From the NCBI RefSeq assembly GCF_000756655.1, contig NZ_ARXU01000001.1, positions 372,001 to 436,000 of the forward strand: a DNA stretch of 64,000 bases. Direction: 5' to 3'. Below, piece after piece: positions 36,239-44,181 of the stretch; position 1 is the stretch's first letter, and each line of letters starts with the position of its first letter. The notes under the pieces were generated by a model. The model did no database searches and was not told where the DNA came from. It saw nothing but the letters and a program-made list of their open reading frames with translations. This DNA is from Alcanivorax jadensis T9. GTDB lineage: Bacteria > Pseudomonadota > Gammaproteobacteria > Pseudomonadales > Alcanivoracaceae. A program made the translations under genes and the position numbers.

Positions 36239-37137
36239 CAGTGTTCCTCGTCAGCATTGCCTAGTCGGACGCCATTGAGCCGCTCCAGTTCCAGCAACAG
36301 GCCACTGTGATCCACCTCGCCGTTGCCGCTGGCGAGCAATGCCCGGTATTGCTCGAACACCCGCTGACTGAGCGGCAATGTCAGGCCTTCACTACGGGCC
36401 TCATCCAGGATCATGCGCAGATCCTTGAGCTGAATCCGCGCCGGTGCACCGGGCTCGAAATTGCGCTGCAGCATACGCTCACCATGCTGTTCGAGAATCT
36501 TGCTGCCGGCAAAACCGCCCAGCAGGGCCTCACGAACCTTTTCCGGCCGTGCCCCACCCCTGGCTGCCAGCAACAGGGCTTCCGACACCGCGCCAATGGT
36601 GATGCCGACAATGGCCTGATTGGCGAGCTTGGCCAGCTGACCGCTACCCACCGGGCCGATATGCGTCACGATGCCCATGGGTTGAAGTACCTCAGCGGCA
36701 CGCACGAAACTCTCGTCGCCACCGCCGGCCATAATCGACAGGGTCCCTGCTTCCGCACCCCGGGTTCCCCCGGACACCGGCGCATCCAGATAAGCCCCGC
36801 CTTGCGCCTCCACCAACGTCCCATGACGGCGGGCCATGGCCGGCTCGATGGAGCTCATGTCGATCACCAGCGCACCCTGGCGAAGCTGGTTAATGGCACC
36901 ACTCTGATAGAGCACCTGGTCCACGACTGTGCCGTTTTCCAGCATGGTGATCACCACATCCGCCTCGGCAACAGCCTCCGCCGGACTGGCAGCTAGACGC
37001 GCACGGTCGGACAAGGCTTGCGCCTTTTCCGGGGTCCGGTTCCAGAGAGTCAGGGAAAAACCAGCATCCAGCAGACGGGCCGCCATGGGGGCGCCCATCA
37101 AGCCGATGCCGAGAAAACTGATTTTGGTTTGTGACAT
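36238..37137 (-). CDS. glxR: 2-Hydroxy-3-oxopropionate (tartronate semialdehyde) reductase
   Basis: 299 aa from the ATG at 37137 (MSQTKISFLGIGLMG); a GTG eight codons upstream is less likely. A 3-hydroxyisobutyrate-dehydrogenase-family member: NAD(P) site FLGIGLMGAPMAARLLDAG, substrate loop DAPVSGGTRGAEAGTLSIM, and the catalytic Lys segment GSGQLAKLANQAIVG. It reduces tartronate semialdehyde to glycerate. A 3-hydroxyisobutyrate dehydrogenase role (valine breakdown) is the alternative; coupling with hyi favours the glyoxylate/glycerate function. Confidence 0.85.
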   Translation of the reverse strand: MSQTKISFLGIGLMGAPMAARLLDAGFSLTLWNRTPEKAQALSDRARLAASPAEAVAEADVVITMLENGTVVDQVLYQSGAINQLRQGALVIDMSSIEPAMARRHGTLVEAQGGAYLDAPVSGGTRGAEAGTLSIMAGGGDESFVRAAEVLQPMGIVTHIGPVGSGQLAKLANQAIVGITIGAVSEALLLAARGGARPEKVREALLGGFAGSKILEQHGERMLQRNFEPGAPARIQLKDLRMILDEARSEGLTLPLSQRVFEQYRALLASGNGEVDHSGLLLELERLNGVRLGNADEEH

Positions 37138-37285
37138 GGCAGTACCGCTTTCACGCACCACAGCGCCAAAGGCGCTCGGGACAGGGGAATCTCTGGAGCG
37201 CCAGAATATCGACGCTCCAGAAAGAGGCAGAGGTAATTATTCCTGATTCTGACCTATTAGACACGCCCACACGCCAGTAAAAGCG

Positions 37286-39199
37286 CTATGCCTGTTGCCT
37301 GCTACCCCGCAACCACAACACGACGCCCAGTATTACCGCGATCATCTGCGCTACCACGCCTTGCAACGTAGGGAAGACACCCAACCATTCAATGGTGGGA
37401 ACGCCCAGATAAAACGCGCTCAATACGCCCGCCTCCTGCAGGGCGGCAATGCCGCGGCCAAGCAGTACCACCGACAACACCAGCAATACCAGACTGGTTA
37501 CCCGGAAGAACAGGCCAAGAGGCAGCTTCATGCCAATACGGAAGAACAGGAAGCAGACCACAGCCAGCCCCAGAACGGCCGCTGCGATTCCATAGAAAAG
37601 GAAGGCCTGAGTCACCATCGTCACCTGACTCCACAGCGCCTGATAGAACAGGATCGTTTCGAAGATTTCCCGGTAAACGGAGATAAAGGCAACGAACGTC
37701 AACACCCAGACCGTACCACTGCCCAGAGCATCATCTACCTTGCTACGGATATAGCCCATCCATTTCTGACTATTGCTGTTGCTGTGCATCCAGAAGCCTA
37801 CGTAGAACAGGATCAGGGCAGCAACGACGCCCGCCACCCCTTCCGTCATTTCCCGGGAAGCGCCGCTGAACGTGACCAGCGAATTGGCCGCATACCAAGT
37901 CAGCCCGCCGGCTACCAGAGCAGCAATCCAGCCCAGATGAATATGACGGGTGGCGCTTACCGCGTTGGCCTTGCGGGTAAAGGTCAGCAGAGCCGCCACC
38001 ACTAACAGGGCTTCAAGCCCTTCACGGAACAGAATGAAAAAGCTGGCAGAGAAGGTTGCCGCAGGGCTCAGGCCATCCCCGGACAGGGCATCCGCCGCCT
38101 TCGACAGGGAGGCCCGCGCCGCTGTCACTCGCTCGCTCACCGTATCCGCCGCTCGGTTACGATCGATGGCTTCACGCACCGCCATGAAATCCGCTTCGGC
38201 CACACGCATAAGGTCCCCATCCACTGCCGCAAGCTGCTGTTCGATCATCTCGAAGCCGTCCAGATAGGCGGACAGGGCAGCGGCCCGGGCCGCCTGACGA
38301 TCACCGCTGCGGTAGGCGCTTTCGGCTTCCTGCAGGCGTTCATCACTCAGGGCTATATAGCGGTTTTTGTTGAACAACGCAGACGGCTCCCGGCGCAGAT
38401 ACCCCAGGGCCGCATAGGCCTGTTCGCCCTGCTCTTTCAACACATCTTCCGGCGCCTGGGCCAGCAGGGTATCCAGCGTCAGTGATGTCTTCATGCCGGG
38501 GATCTGGTTGAAAGCTGTCTTGCCGGTTTCTGCCATCTCATCGCTGACCGCTTTGGCTCCCACGAAGAACGCCAGCGCCCAGCGGTCTTTGTCACTGAGG
38601 GTATCGCTGTAAGCGCCCATACCGGTGCCATCCACTCCCTGGGTGATGGTGGTATGCAGGCCCAGCAACGAGCGCCCGTTGTAGCGGGTGACTTCCGTAA
38701 AGTTGGTGGGAGCCGGTTCCAACGCCGCGCCAGCAGGTCCATCACCCCGGCCTTCGGCGCCATGGCAGGCGGCACATTGGGTTTGATACAGCTCGGCGGC
38801 GCGCTCAAGATCCGGTGCCGCTTTTGGCGACACCGGGATGCCGTAGACGGTGACCAGGGTGGCACGAATAGACTGGGTCAGTTCTTTGATACGGGGTTCC
38901 ACGGCCTTGTCGATCACCGCCCTTTGCAGGGCATCCGCCTTATCCTGCAAGTCTTGCTTGCCATCAGCGGCAGGTAGCTGAGCCACCCCCTGCGCCAACA
39001 GGGCCGTAAACTCTTCCATCTCGGCGTATTCTTCCGGGCTGACGATATCGCCATCCACCACGGCATTGATGTAATCCGCCCCGACGTACTCCACCAACTG
39101 CACCAGAGCAGTCTGGTTGCTGGCAAACGCAGGCGAATTAAGGAAGAAGATCGAGATCAGAACAGCGGCGAGGCGCACCGGGATGGGAACAGCAGCCAT
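37286..39199 (-). CDS. Cytochrome c-fused FTR1-family iron permease
   Basis: 637 aa from the ATG at 39199, giving a signal peptide (VRLAAVLISIFFLNSPAFAS). The frame runs back to 39241, but that segment overlaps a Fur-like site. Residues ~115-220 are a cytochrome c domain with haem motif CAACHG and a downstream axial Met candidate (GMGAYSDTLSD). Residues ~240-375 are a helical linker. Residues ~385-630 are about seven membrane helices with two R-E-x-x-E iron-transport motifs: FREGLEALL and YREIFETILF. Such proteins probably oxidise Fe(II) and pass Fe(III) across the inner membrane. The gene is alone, with the Tag-like gene upstream. Confidence 0.88.
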   Translation of the reverse strand: MAAVPIPVRLAAVLISIFFLNSPAFASNQTALVQLVEYVGADYINAVVDGDIVSPEEYAEMEEFTALLAQGVAQLPAADGKQDLQDKADALQRAVIDKAVEPRIKELTQSIRATLVTVYGIPVSPKAAPDLERAAELYQTQCAACHGAEGRGDGPAGAALEPAPTNFTEVTRYNGRSLLGLHTTITQGVDGTGMGAYSDTLSDKDRWALAFFVGAKAVSDEMAETGKTAFNQIPGMKTSLTLDTLLAQAPEDVLKEQGEQAYAALGYLRREPSALFNKNRYIALSDERLQEAESAYRSGDRQAARAAALSAYLDGFEMIEQQLAAVDGDLMRVAEADFMAVREAIDRNRAADTVSERVTAARASLSKAADALSGDGLSPAATFSASFFILFREGLEALLVVAALLTFTRKANAVSATRHIHLGWIAALVAGGLTWYAANSLVTFSGASREMTEGVAGVVAALILFYVGFWMHSNSNSQKWMGYIRSKVDDALGSGTVWVLTFVAFISVYREIFETILFYQALWSQVTMVTQAFLFYGIAAAVLGLAVVCFLFFRIGMKLPLGLFFRVTSLVLLVLSVVLLGRGIAALQEAGVLSAFYLGVPTIEWLGVFPTLQGVVAQMIAVILGVVLWLRGSRQQA

Positions 39200-39230
39200 G
39201 AAATGAATCCAGTTCAATGTGAAAAGGAGA

Positions 39231-39247
39231 GTCATTATCATTTATCT
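39231..39247. promoter_or_regulatory. Fur-box-like sequence upstream of the FTR1 gene
   Basis: GTCATTATCATTTATCT carries overlapping ATTATC/ATTTATC hexamers, as in the consensus GATAATGATAATCATTATC. It ends about 30 bases before the preferred start at 39199 and would give iron-repressed expression. It is an imperfect match seen by eye. Confidence 0.5.
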
Positions 39248-39291
39248 GAGTAAACCCATCAAGGCCGACCCTACACCGACGCCCCTGCACA

Positions 39292-39960
39292 TCAGCCGAT
39301 CGTAAAAGCCAACACCTTACTGATATGGGCCTGGGGCCAGCCACTCTCCTGCTGCCAGACATTGAACGCCGCCTGAGCAGACCGCTGGTCACGCTGGCTG
39401 GCCGGGGGTTTGTCGATGATATTCTGGGCCTTCAAGGCAGCAATCACATCACCGGTGGGGTACCAGGTATCACGGCCCACCATGCGCAGGAAGGCGGCTC
39501 CGGAGTTACCACCCAGTTGTTTACCGCGCTTTTTGAGCAGCAGCCACATTCCCACGGTGTCATCCGCCGGCCAATCCGCCAGCCAGTTGCCAACACTGCC
39601 GTACTCCTCGGCCAGATCCAGCACCAGCTGAGCATTATGGCGAATGGCTTTCATCTTGCCCCAGTGGCGAATCAGGCGCGTGTCCTGCATGCGCTCGTCC
39701 AGCATGCTATCCGGCATCAGCACCAGCTTTTCCGGATCGAAACCGAAAAAAGCATCCTCGAACGCCGGCCATTTGTTGTCCACCAGGGAATGCTTGAGCC
39801 CGGCCCGGAAAATGCGCCGGGTCAACGCCGAAAAGTAGAACGCATCATCACGGTTGCGCAAAAGCCCGGCATCCGCCACGCCAGGCAGTTCCGCCTTGAT
39901 CGCTTTTAAAGACCCCTTGCGGTTTACCGCCAGGGCCAACAAATCCTTGAATGGGGTCAC
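39292..39960 (-). CDS. DNA-3-methyladenine glycosylase I (Tag)-like protein
   Basis: 222 aa. The segments FYFSALTRRIFRAGLKH, NKWPAFEDAFFGFDPEKLVLMPD and RLIRHWGKMKAIRHNAQLVLDLAEEYGS follow the helix pattern of the Tag family (HhH-GPD-related base excision glycosylase). The zinc-binding N-terminal Cys and C-terminal His/Cys set of canonical Tag is not obvious, and the protein is about 35 residues longer than the usual ~187. I therefore call it Tag-like. It is divergent from alaA and upstream, on the same strand, of the FTR1 permease gene. Confidence 0.7.
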   Translation of the reverse strand: MTPFKDLLALAVNRKGSLKAIKAELPGVADAGLLRNRDDAFYFSALTRRIFRAGLKHSLVDNKWPAFEDAFFGFDPEKLVLMPDSMLDERMQDTRLIRHWGKMKAIRHNAQLVLDLAEEYGSVGNWLADWPADDTVGMWLLLKKRGKQLGGNSGAAFLRMVGRDTWYPTGDVIAALKAQNIIDKPPASQRDQRSAQAAFNVWQQESGWPQAHISKVLAFTIG

Positions 39961-40099
39961 GCTCTGCTCCGGTTGCGTTTTGTTTCTAGTAACTCGATAA
40001 CTGGATCCGCGATGCAGTCACGGATTCAGGTCGATATACAGTAATTTGGGGACATTGTAGAATCAGCCTCTTGGCTCTATCCAATTCAACGGGACCGGC

Positions 40100-41329
40100 A
40101 TGACCATCGACCAATACCACGTCAACAAATCCGACAAACTGCGCGGTGTATGTTACGACATTCGCGGCCCGGTGCTGCGTGAAGCCCATCGCCTGGAAGA
40201 CGAAGGTCACCGGGTGATCAAGCTGAACATCGGCAATCCTGCGCCCTTCGGCTTCGAGGCACCGGAAGAGCTGCTTCAGGACGTGATCAGCAACCTGCCG
40301 GATTCCACCGGGTACTGCCACTCCAAGGGTCTGTTCCCGGCCCGCAAGGCAGTGATGCAGTATACCCAGACCAAGGGCATCGAAGGCGTCACCGTAGATG
40401 ATGTGATCATCGGCAATGGCGTGTCCGAGCTGATTGTCATGTCCATGCAGGCCTTGCTCAACAGCGGCGATGAAGTGCTGTTGCCGGCACCGGACTACCC
40501 CCTGTGGACCGCTGCCGTGCGCATGTCCGGCGGCACCCCGGTGCACTACCTGTGTGATGAACAGCAAGACTGGCAACCGTCACTGGAAGATATTCGTGCC
40601 AAGGTGAACAAGAACACCAAGGCCCTGGTGATCATCAACCCGAACAACCCCACCGGCGCCAACTACGAGCCGGCCATGCTGCAGGAGTTGTTGCAGATTG
40701 CCCGGGAAAACAACCTGATCGTGTTCGCCGACGAGATCTACGACAAGATCCTCTACGACGGCGAGGTGCATACGTCCATCGCATCCATGGCCGACGATCT
40801 TCTGTTCATCACGTTCAACGGCCTGTCCAAAAATTATCGCGCTGCTGGTTTCCGCGCTGGCTGGATGGTGATATCAGGTGCTAAACACCGGGCAGAGAGC
40901 TATATCGAAGGGCTCGATATGCTGGCCAGCATGCGCCTGTGCGCCAACGTACCCAGCCAGCATGCCATCCAGACTGCTCTGGGCGGCTACCAGAGCATCG
41001 GCGATCTGGTGTTGCCCACCGGGCGCCTGGGACGCCAGCGGGATCTGGCCTGGGAAATGCTCGATTCCATTCCCGGAGTCAGTTGCGTCAAACCCAAATC
41101 CGCCCTGTATCTATTCCCGAAACTGGACCCGAAGGTGTTCCCGTTTGAAGACGATGAAGCCTTTGCACTGGATCTACTGCGCGAAGAAAAGGTCCTGATC
41201 GTTCAGGGTACCGCCTTCAACTGGCCAAACCCGGATCACTTCCGCGTGGTGTTCTTGCCCCGGGTGGATGACCTGGAAGATTCCATCGGCCGCATTGCCC
41301 GTTATCTGGATCGGGTACGAAAAAAATAA
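40100..41329 (+). CDS. alaA: Alanine/glutamate-pyruvate aminotransferase AlaA
   Basis: 409 aa, the usual length of AlaA. It makes alanine from pyruvate with glutamate as amino donor, using PLP. As a class I aminotransferase, it has IIGNGVSELIVMSMQALLN, the DYPLWTAAV substrate segment, IINPNNPTGANYE, the Asp/Tyr of FADEIYDKILYD, and the Schiff-base Lys in FNGLSKNYRAAGFRAGWM. The N-terminal KLNIGNPAPFGFEAP is diagnostic of the AlaA branch. It is followed by a REP-like palindrome. Confidence 0.93.
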   Translation: MTIDQYHVNKSDKLRGVCYDIRGPVLREAHRLEDEGHRVIKLNIGNPAPFGFEAPEELLQDVISNLPDSTGYCHSKGLFPARKAVMQYTQTKGIEGVTVDDVIIGNGVSELIVMSMQALLNSGDEVLLPAPDYPLWTAAVRMSGGTPVHYLCDEQQDWQPSLEDIRAKVNKNTKALVIINPNNPTGANYEPAMLQELLQIARENNLIVFADEIYDKILYDGEVHTSIASMADDLLFITFNGLSKNYRAAGFRAGWMVISGAKHRAESYIEGLDMLASMRLCANVPSQHAIQTALGGYQSIGDLVLPTGRLGRQRDLAWEMLDSIPGVSCVKPKSALYLFPKLDPKVFPFEDDEAFALDLLREEKVLIVQGTAFNWPNPDHFRVVFLPRVDDLEDSIGRIARYLDRVRKK

Positions 41330-41353
41330 CAGGGATTGATTCCCGAACCGACT

Positions 41354-41419
41354 TGCAGAAGCGTCGCTGGCGGCGCGATTCCAGGCGTTAGTGATCGCGC
41401 CGCCAGCGACGCTCCTGCA
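41354..41419. repeat. REP-like palindrome downstream of alaA (copy 2)
   Basis: TGCAG, then AAGCGTCGCTGGCGGCGCGAT, pairs with ATCGCGCCGCCAGCGACGCT, then CCTGCA. The core GCGTCGCTGGCGGCGCGAT is nearly the same as in the copy at 25529-25595. It ends 22 bases before the next start codon. Confidence 0.85.
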
Positions 41420-41440
41420 TTTGCTTTCAAAGAGCCGCCC

Positions 41441-41956
41441 ATGTCACACCTGCACATCGACGACTTCAGCCACGACGTTGCCCGCATCCTCATGCAGGCT
41501 TACATGAGCTTCCCGCGCCCCGGCGCGCTGTACGTGGAAGACATTATCGGTCCTACGGAAGTGGACGATGTGGGCTTGCACAGCAGCCGTCACATGGCCT
41601 GCCTGGGCGCCATGCTGTGGCTGGCAGAGGAAGGGTTGCTGCGTTATCAGGCGACCATCTTTCAGGAAGGTATTGAGCAGTCCGTGCTGACCAACAAGGC
41701 TTTTGTATTGTTGACCGCCATCAGTGAGCTGCGCTTTGACAACACCGATCCGTCACTACCCGCCACCGTCAAGCACGAGAAAGCGACACTCGCCGAGCAG
41801 TTCCTGCAGGCCATCCGTGCTCAGGATTCAGTGCGTACCACAGCGGTAGTGCGTTATCTGCTGTCACGAAATCCGGAGCCGGTACAGGCCGAAGAATTTG
41901 CCGATCTGCTCAAGCATGATGACAACCCGCATGTCGTCACCGAAGACGGCTTCTAA
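41441..41956 (+). CDS. Conserved hypothetical protein, helical, no known domain
   Basis: 171 aa from the ATG at 41441 (MSHLHIDDFSHDVARIL). The frame upstream runs through the REP-like palindrome and is not coding. The sequence suggests a winged-helix-like or all-helical soluble fold: FPRPGALYVEDIIGPTEVDDVGL near residue 25, then ACLGAMLWLAEEGLLRYQATIFQEGIEQSVLT, which is typical of a small helical bundle with a strand pair. No cofactor or catalytic motif. It is followed by an 85-bp palindromic repeat. I do not recognise the family. Confidence 0.7.
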   Translation: MSHLHIDDFSHDVARILMQAYMSFPRPGALYVEDIIGPTEVDDVGLHSSRHMACLGAMLWLAEEGLLRYQATIFQEGIEQSVLTNKAFVLLTAISELRFDNTDPSLPATVKHEKATLAEQFLQAIRAQDSVRTTAVVRYLLSRNPEPVQAEEFADLLKHDDNPHVVTEDGF

Positions 41957-41975
41957 ACCTCGTACGTTGCCGCTA

Positions 41976-42060
41976 CGTAGGTTGCACAGAGCCTAAGGCG
42001 AACTGCACCGATCTGGCGTTGGGATGGTGCAGTTCGCCTTAGGCTCAGTGCACCCTACGG
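41976..42060. repeat. Dispersed palindromic element, GTGCAGTTCGCC type (copy 1)
   Basis: GAGCCTAAGGCGAACTGCACC pairs with GGTGCAGTTCGCCTTAGGCTC around ~16 bases, flanked by further pairing of CGTAGGTTGCAC with GTGCACCCTACG. The same element lies at 57067-57147. It is between convergent genes here. Confidence 0.85.
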
Positions 42061-42082
42061 TGGCTATTGCAAATGCAGGAGA

Positions 42083-43015
42083 TCAGCTATCGAGCTCCGC
42101 CGGCCGCCGGTAGTGGTAGTGCACCGTCTTCAGCGCAGGCTCCCCGGCTTCATCAAACCCCGGCGCTCCCGGTAAACGCCCTGCCAGCTCTGCTCCCGGC
42201 AAATTCTCCTCCACACAAGCTTCCAGCCAGCCATAATCCAGCCAGGGCGCATTCACACAGGCAAGAATCTCCGCCTGCGGCGCCAGCAGTTTGTGCAGCT
42301 TCTTCAGCAGCTTCGGGTAGTCCTTTTCCACCATGAAACTGCCTTTCTGGGCGCTGGGAGGATCAATCACGATGATGTCGTAACGGCCCAGACTGTGCAG
42401 TTTTTTCCAACTTCGGAAAATGTTGTGCGGCAGATAATGCACCTTGGCATCCTTGAACCCGTTGAGTCCATGATTCTGCTGTCCCAGTCTGAGTGCCGGG
42501 TCGGAGAGATCAATATTCACCACCGATTCAGCACCGCCGGCCAAGGCCGCAACGGAAAAACTGCAGGTAAAACTGAACAGGTTGAGGACTTTCTTGCCCT
42601 CGGCACGCTCACGAATCCAGCGCCGACCTTGAGCCATATCGGCAAAGAAACCCAGATTCTGTCCGCGCTGGAAATCCAGCTTGTAGACCAGCCCGTCTTC
42701 CTCTGCCAACGGCGACTCGGGCAGTTGGCCGCACACCAGCACATTCTCCGCTTGGCCATCATAGCGATGCTGAACGACCAGGGTGTCACAGCCCAGGGCG
42801 ACCAGTGCGGCTGTCAGGCTGGCTTCCAGCGCCTGCAGGATGGCATCGTCCTGGGCCCGGAATACCGTGGCCACCAGCACCGGTGCAAAACAGTCAATAG
42901 TCAGCCATTCCAGAGCCGGCACGGTTTTCCCCCGGCCATGAAAAAGGCGGTGCCGGGTCGGCGTGGAGGGAACCAGATAAGGGGCAAGCAGGTCTGACAG
43001 TTCGGTGAGTTGCAT
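42083..43015 (-). CDS. Class I SAM-dependent rRNA-methyltransferase-like protein (RlmI/RlmK type)
   Basis: 310 aa from the ATG at 43015 (MQLTELSDLLAP); upstream extension overlaps the htpX promoter region. The methyltransferase core has motif I VLNLFSFTCSFSVAALAGGA, the acidic loop VVNIDLSDPALRLGQQNHGLNG and motif IV IIVIDPPSAQKGSF. An N-terminal part includes VYKLDFQRGQNLGFFADMAQGRRWI, which closely matches the D-x-x-x-G-Q-x-x-G-x-F-x-D segment before the core of 23S rRNA cytosine/guanine methyltransferases. The PUA domain of RlmI is absent. The target base is unknown. Confidence 0.82.
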   Translation of the reverse strand: MQLTELSDLLAPYLVPSTPTRHRLFHGRGKTVPALEWLTIDCFAPVLVATVFRAQDDAILQALEASLTAALVALGCDTLVVQHRYDGQAENVLVCGQLPESPLAEEDGLVYKLDFQRGQNLGFFADMAQGRRWIRERAEGKKVLNLFSFTCSFSVAALAGGAESVVNIDLSDPALRLGQQNHGLNGFKDAKVHYLPHNIFRSWKKLHSLGRYDIIVIDPPSAQKGSFMVEKDYPKLLKKLHKLLAPQAEILACVNAPWLDYGWLEACVEENLPGAELAGRLPGAPGFDEAGEPALKTVHYHYRRPAELDS

Positions 43016-43073
43016 AGGATCGGAAAGGCAGTGATAGAGACGTGGCAGGATGCAATTTTGCCACGCAGTATAC

Positions 43074-43101
43074 CTTGCCTTCCCCTCCTTCGCCCCCATA
43101 C
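43074..43101 (+). promoter_or_regulatory. Sigma32-like (heat-shock) promoter for htpX
   Basis: CTTGCCT, 13 bases, CCCCATAC. This fits the sigma32 consensus CTTGAAA-N(11-16)-CCCCATnT well. It ends 35 bases before the htpX ATG. htpX is a heat- and envelope-stress gene in E. coli, so the match is meaningful. Confidence 0.65.
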
Positions 43102-43136
43102 TTGGCATTTCCGATGACACGTGGAGACAACCGACG

Positions 43137-44033
43137 ATGATGCGCATTGCGCTTTATCTGCTGACCAACATGGCGGTGATTGTGGTCGCCAGCATTACCC
43201 TGAGTCTGCTCGGGGTGAATTCCTATTTTGCCGCCAGTGGCTCGGGGCTGGACCTGACCAGCCTGCTGATCTTCAGTGCGGTGTTTGGCTTTGCCGGCTC
43301 GCTGATTTCCCTGTTGATTTCCAAGCCCATGGCCAAATGGTCTGCGCGGGTAAAGATCATCGAGCAGCCCGGCAACGATGCCGAACGATGGCTGTTACAG
43401 ACAGTGAAAGAGCTGTCTGGCAAGGCGGGGATCAAAATGCCTGAAGTGGGTATTTTCCCGGCCCAGCAATCCAACGCCTTTGCCACCGGCTGGAACAAGA
43501 ATGCCGCCCTGGTAGCGGTGTCCCAGGGCCTGCTGACCCGTTTCCGCCCGGAAGAAGTGCGCGCGGTACTGGCCCACGAGATCGGCCATGTGGCCAACGG
43601 CGACATGGTCACCCTGAGCCTGGTCCAGGGGGTGGTAAATACCTTCGTGATCTTTGCCGCCCGCGTTGTCGGCTATGTGGTGGACAGCTTCATGCGCCGT
43701 GACGGCGGGGGCGGTCTGGGATTCGGTTACTACATCGTGGTAATCGTGGCGGAAATCATCTTCGGCATCGCCGCCAGCGCCATCGTCATGTGGTTCTCCC
43801 GCTTCCGGGAATACCGGGCCGATGTGGCAGGCGCGCAGCTGGCAGAGCGTCGTGACATGATCTCTGCCCTGCAACGGCTGAAAGCAGAATCACAGATGCC
43901 CAACCAGATGCCGGATACCCTGGTGGCCTTCGGTATCAACTCCGGCCTGGCCAAAGGCTTCAAGGCCCTTTTCGCCTCCCACCCGCCGCTGGATGATCGT
44001 ATTGCAGCATTGCAGGAGAAGCGGCACGGGTGA
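43137..44033 (+). CDS. htpX: Membrane zinc metalloprotease HtpX
   Basis: 298 aa from the ATG at 43137 (GTGGAGAC upstream); the next ATG at 43140 is equally usable. HtpX degrades damaged inner-membrane proteins alongside FtsH. Two N-terminal membrane helices (~5-25, ~35-55), the zinc motif [12 protein letters not shown] near residue 143, two further helices (~155-215), and the third zinc ligand Glu in [15 protein letters not shown]. The C-terminus keeps [16 protein letters not shown] sigma32-like promoter lies upstream and a nested palindrome downstream. Confidence 0.95.
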   Translation: MMRIALYLLTNMAVIVVASITLSLLGVNSYFAASGSGLDLTSLLIFSAVFGFAGSLISLLISKPMAKWSARVKIIEQPGNDAERWLLQTVKELSGKAGIKMPEVGIFPAQQSNAFATGWNKNAALVAVSQGLLTRFRPEEVRAVLAHEIGHVANGDMVTLSLVQGVVNTFVIFAARVVGYVVDSFMRRDGGGGLGFGYYIVVIVAEIIFGIAASAIVMWFSRFREYRADVAGAQLAERRDMISALQRLKAESQMPNQMPDTLVAFGINSGLAKGFKALFASHPPLDDRIAALQEKRHG

Positions 44034-44040
44034 GAGTTAA

Positions 44041-44181
44041 AATTGACAGTTGATAGTGGACAGTTGACAGCCACGCGAGAGAGGTTGTCTTTGTTCAAAA
44101 AGGAAGAGGCCGCGTATAAAGACTGGACGCGGCCTCTTCCTTTTGAGTAACCAACATTCGGGGACGCGTAGCTGTCAACTG
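44041..44181. repeat. Nested palindromic element between convergent genes (copy 2)
   Basis: The outer arms at 44061-44077 (CAGTTGACAGCCACGCG) and 44165-44181 pair at 16 of 17 positions. The left flank holds tandem 7-base units (TGACAGT, TGATAGT, GGACAGT, TGACAGC). The inner arms at 44098-44114 and 44128-44144 are a perfect 17-bp inverted repeat (AAAAGGAAGAGGCCGCG) ending in T4 on each strand. The layout ACGCG, ~20 bases, AAGAGGCCGCG is shared with the copy at 4131-4256. The right arm runs into the 3' end of the ATP-NAD-kinase-family gene. Confidence 0.82.
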
